Assembly (NCBI GenBank): GCA_903864555.1 | Contig: CAIPGJ010001039.1 | Location: 1 to 6,676, forward strand | DNA: 6,676 nt | Reading direction: 5' to 3' | Source: an uncultured Pseudomonadota bacterium | Lineage (GTDB): Bacteria; Pseudomonadota; Gammaproteobacteria; Burkholderiales; SG8-39 | Shown here: positions 5,460 through 6,676 of the stretch, one piece after another | How positions within the stretch are numbered: the first letter of the stretch is position 1 | How the letters are laid out: the number at the start of each line of letters is the position of its first letter | Notes under the pieces: model-generated | Databases searched by the model: none | What the model saw: the letters and a program-made list of their open reading frames with translations, nothing else | Told to the model about the DNA's origin: nothing | Translations under genes and position numbers: made by a program

Positions 5460-6676
5460 ATGGCACGCATCGCAATCGGCGGCTTCATGCACGAGACCAA
5501 TTCATTCGTGGCCACGCCCACCGACTGGAAGACCTACAACACCCACGGCTCACGCCCGCCGCTGTCGCGCGGCAAGGAAGTGCTGGAGCGCCTGAAGAAC
5601 ACCTCCTTTGCCACCTCCGGCTTCCTCAAGGCAATGGACGCCCGGCACGACATCGTGCCCACCGTGTGGGGCGCAGCGCTGGCCTCGGGCACGGTAACGC
5701 GCGAGGCCTATGAGCGCATCGCCGGCGAACTGATCGGGCGTCTGTCGGAACTGCTGCCGGTGGATGGCGTCTACCTCGACCTGCACGGCGCCATGGTCAG
5801 CGACGACTTCGAGGATGGCGAAGGCGAGCTGGTGCGGCGCGTGCGCGCCGCCGTCGGCGAGAACACCCCGGTGGTGATTTCGCTCGACTGGCATGCCAAT
5901 GTCACCGAAGCCATGGTGAAGCACACCGATGGCCTGGTCGGCTACCTCACCTATCCTCACATCGACCAGGAAGAAACCGGGGAACGCGCCGCGCGCGTCA
6001 TGGAAACGCTGCTCAAGCGCGGCCGGCCGGCCGGACGCGCCTTCCGCAAGATGTCCTTCCTGATTCCGCTCACCTCGCAATGCACCGACATCGATCCGTC
6101 CAAAGCCGTGGTCGAGAAGGCGCTCAGCCTGGAGGGCGGTGACGTGCTCAACTGCTCCTACCTGTCCGGCTTTCCGCCTTCGGACCTGGCCGAGTGTGGC
6201 GCGTCGGTGTCAGTGCACGCTTACACGCAAGCCCTTGCCGACAGGACGGCCGATGAACTGGCCAATGATGTGGAACGACGCGAGCCGGAGTTCGCCATCC
6301 AGACCTACGCCCCCGACGAGGGGGTGAAGGCGGCCATGGCGCTGGCCGCGAAAGTGAAGCGTTCGGTGATCCTGGCTGACACCCAGGACAATCCCGGGGC
6401 CGGCGGCACGGCCGACACCACCGGCCTGCTGGCCGCGCTGGTGGCGAACAATGCCCAGGGCGCCTGTCTGGGCGTGTTCTGCGACGCCGAGGCCGCCGCA
6501 GCCGCGCATGCCGCGGGCGAGGGCCATGAGGTGAAGCTCAAGCTCGGCGGCAAGCATGGCCCCGAAGGCGTGGTGCCCTTCGAGGGCACCTTCAAGGTGG
6601 TGAGGCTGGGCGACGGCATCCTGCGCACCACCGGCCCGCATGTGGGCGGCCGCAACGTCAACCTGGGCAAGATGGC
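5460..6676 (+). CDS. M81 family metallopeptidase, MlrC-like (3'-truncated by window)
   Basis: Starting at ATG 5460, 405 codons are present and the frame is open at the edge. Family members are about 490-510 residues, so roughly four fifths is visible. N-terminal domain signatures (DUF1485/MlrC): MARIAIGGFMHETNSF (H11, E12); VWGAALASGTVTREAYE; YLDLHGAMVSDDFEDGEGEL (D107, H109); SLDWHANVTEAM (D143, H145); and GYLTYPHIDQEETGERA (H167, D169, E172). The acidic and histidine motifs are the conserved candidates for the zinc site. The MlrC_C domain begins around residue 300 with ILADTQDNPGAGGTADTTGLL (D310-N311-P312-G313, D319-T320-T321) and includes GGKHGPEG. No signal peptide is seen, so it is probably cytoplasmic. 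The family is named for microcystinase C, which cleaves linearised microcystin, but most members sit in unrelated catabolic loci. Here it follows hyuB by 53 bp in the same direction and may hydrolyse an amide product of the hydantoinase. That role is inference. Confidence 0.93.
   Translation, partial: MARIAIGGFMHETNSFVATPTDWKTYNTHGSRPPLSRGKEVLERLKNTSFATSGFLKAMDARHDIVPTVWGAALASGTVTREAYERIAGELIGRLSELLPVDGVYLDLHGAMVSDDFEDGEGELVRRVRAAVGENTPVVISLDWHANVTEAMVKHTDGLVGYLTYPHIDQEETGERAARVMETLLKRGRPAGRAFRKMSFLIPLTSQCTDIDPSKAVVEKALSLEGGDVLNCSYLSGFPPSDLAECGASVSVHAYTQALADRTADELANDVERREPEFAIQTYAPDEGVKAAMALAAKVKRSVILADTQDNPGAGGTADTTGLLAALVANNAQGACLGVFCDAEAAAAAHAAGEGHEVKLKLGGKHGPEGVVPFEGTFKVVRLGDGILRTTGPHVGGRNVNLGKM

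Noticed and set aside
3676..5475. Very long open frame on the minus strand (599 codons) across hyuB
   Set aside because: It is antisense to a gene with clear family motifs. The translation is low in complexity, rich in H, R, A, G and V, with no recognisable domain. It is a normal by-product of high GC at third codon positions.
5460..6676. Naming the M81 gene mlrC (microcystinase)
   Set aside because: Only family-level similarity is visible. The neighbours are hydantoinase genes, with no mlrA, mlrB or mlrD seen, so microcystin degradation is not supported.

Overview
This is a GC-rich (by eye about two-thirds G+C), tightly packed bacterial window. The clearest taxonomic hint is the C-terminal half of a Bug/TctC-type periplasmic solute-binding protein at the left edge. 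These proteins are massively expanded in Burkholderiales (Bordetella, Achromobacter, Cupriavidus, Comamonadaceae and relatives). Together with the base composition, this suggests a betaproteobacterium, but the species cannot be named from the sequence.

Layout. 1-447 (+): 3' part of a Bug-family solute-binding protein gene. 463-494: a stem-loop between two convergent genes. 485-1309 (-): complete IclR-family transcription regulator. 1310-1468: divergent control region with an AT-rich cluster of TTGCC/GGCAA half-sites (including a perfect TTTTGCCA-N5-TGGCAAAA inverted repeat) and a separate perfect 16-bp palindrome. 1469-3568 (+): hydantoinase/oxoprolinase A subunit (ATP-binding, HyuA type), starting at TTG. 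3565-5406 (+): the partner B subunit (HyuB type), overlapping the A gene by 4 bp (ATGA). 5460 to the right edge (+): an M81-family (MlrC-like) metal-dependent hydrolase, cut off before its C-terminus.

How the parts may work together (inference). Bug proteins capture small organic acids or amide-type solutes for tripartite tricarboxylate transporters. HyuA/HyuB enzymes couple ATP to hydrolysis (or carboxylation) of cyclic amides or ketones. M81 proteins are zinc amide hydrolases. The IclR regulator is divergent from the hydrolase genes and has operator-like repeats in front of it, so it probably controls hyuA-hyuB-M81. The set resembles a small catabolic island for a cyclic amide/imide or related compound: uptake, ATP-dependent ring opening, then possible hydrolysis of the linear product. 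The substrate is unknown. I saw no mobile element, CRISPR array, tRNA or rRNA. The main points of interest are the pairing of an ATP-dependent hydantoinase with an M81 hydrolase, and the operator architecture.
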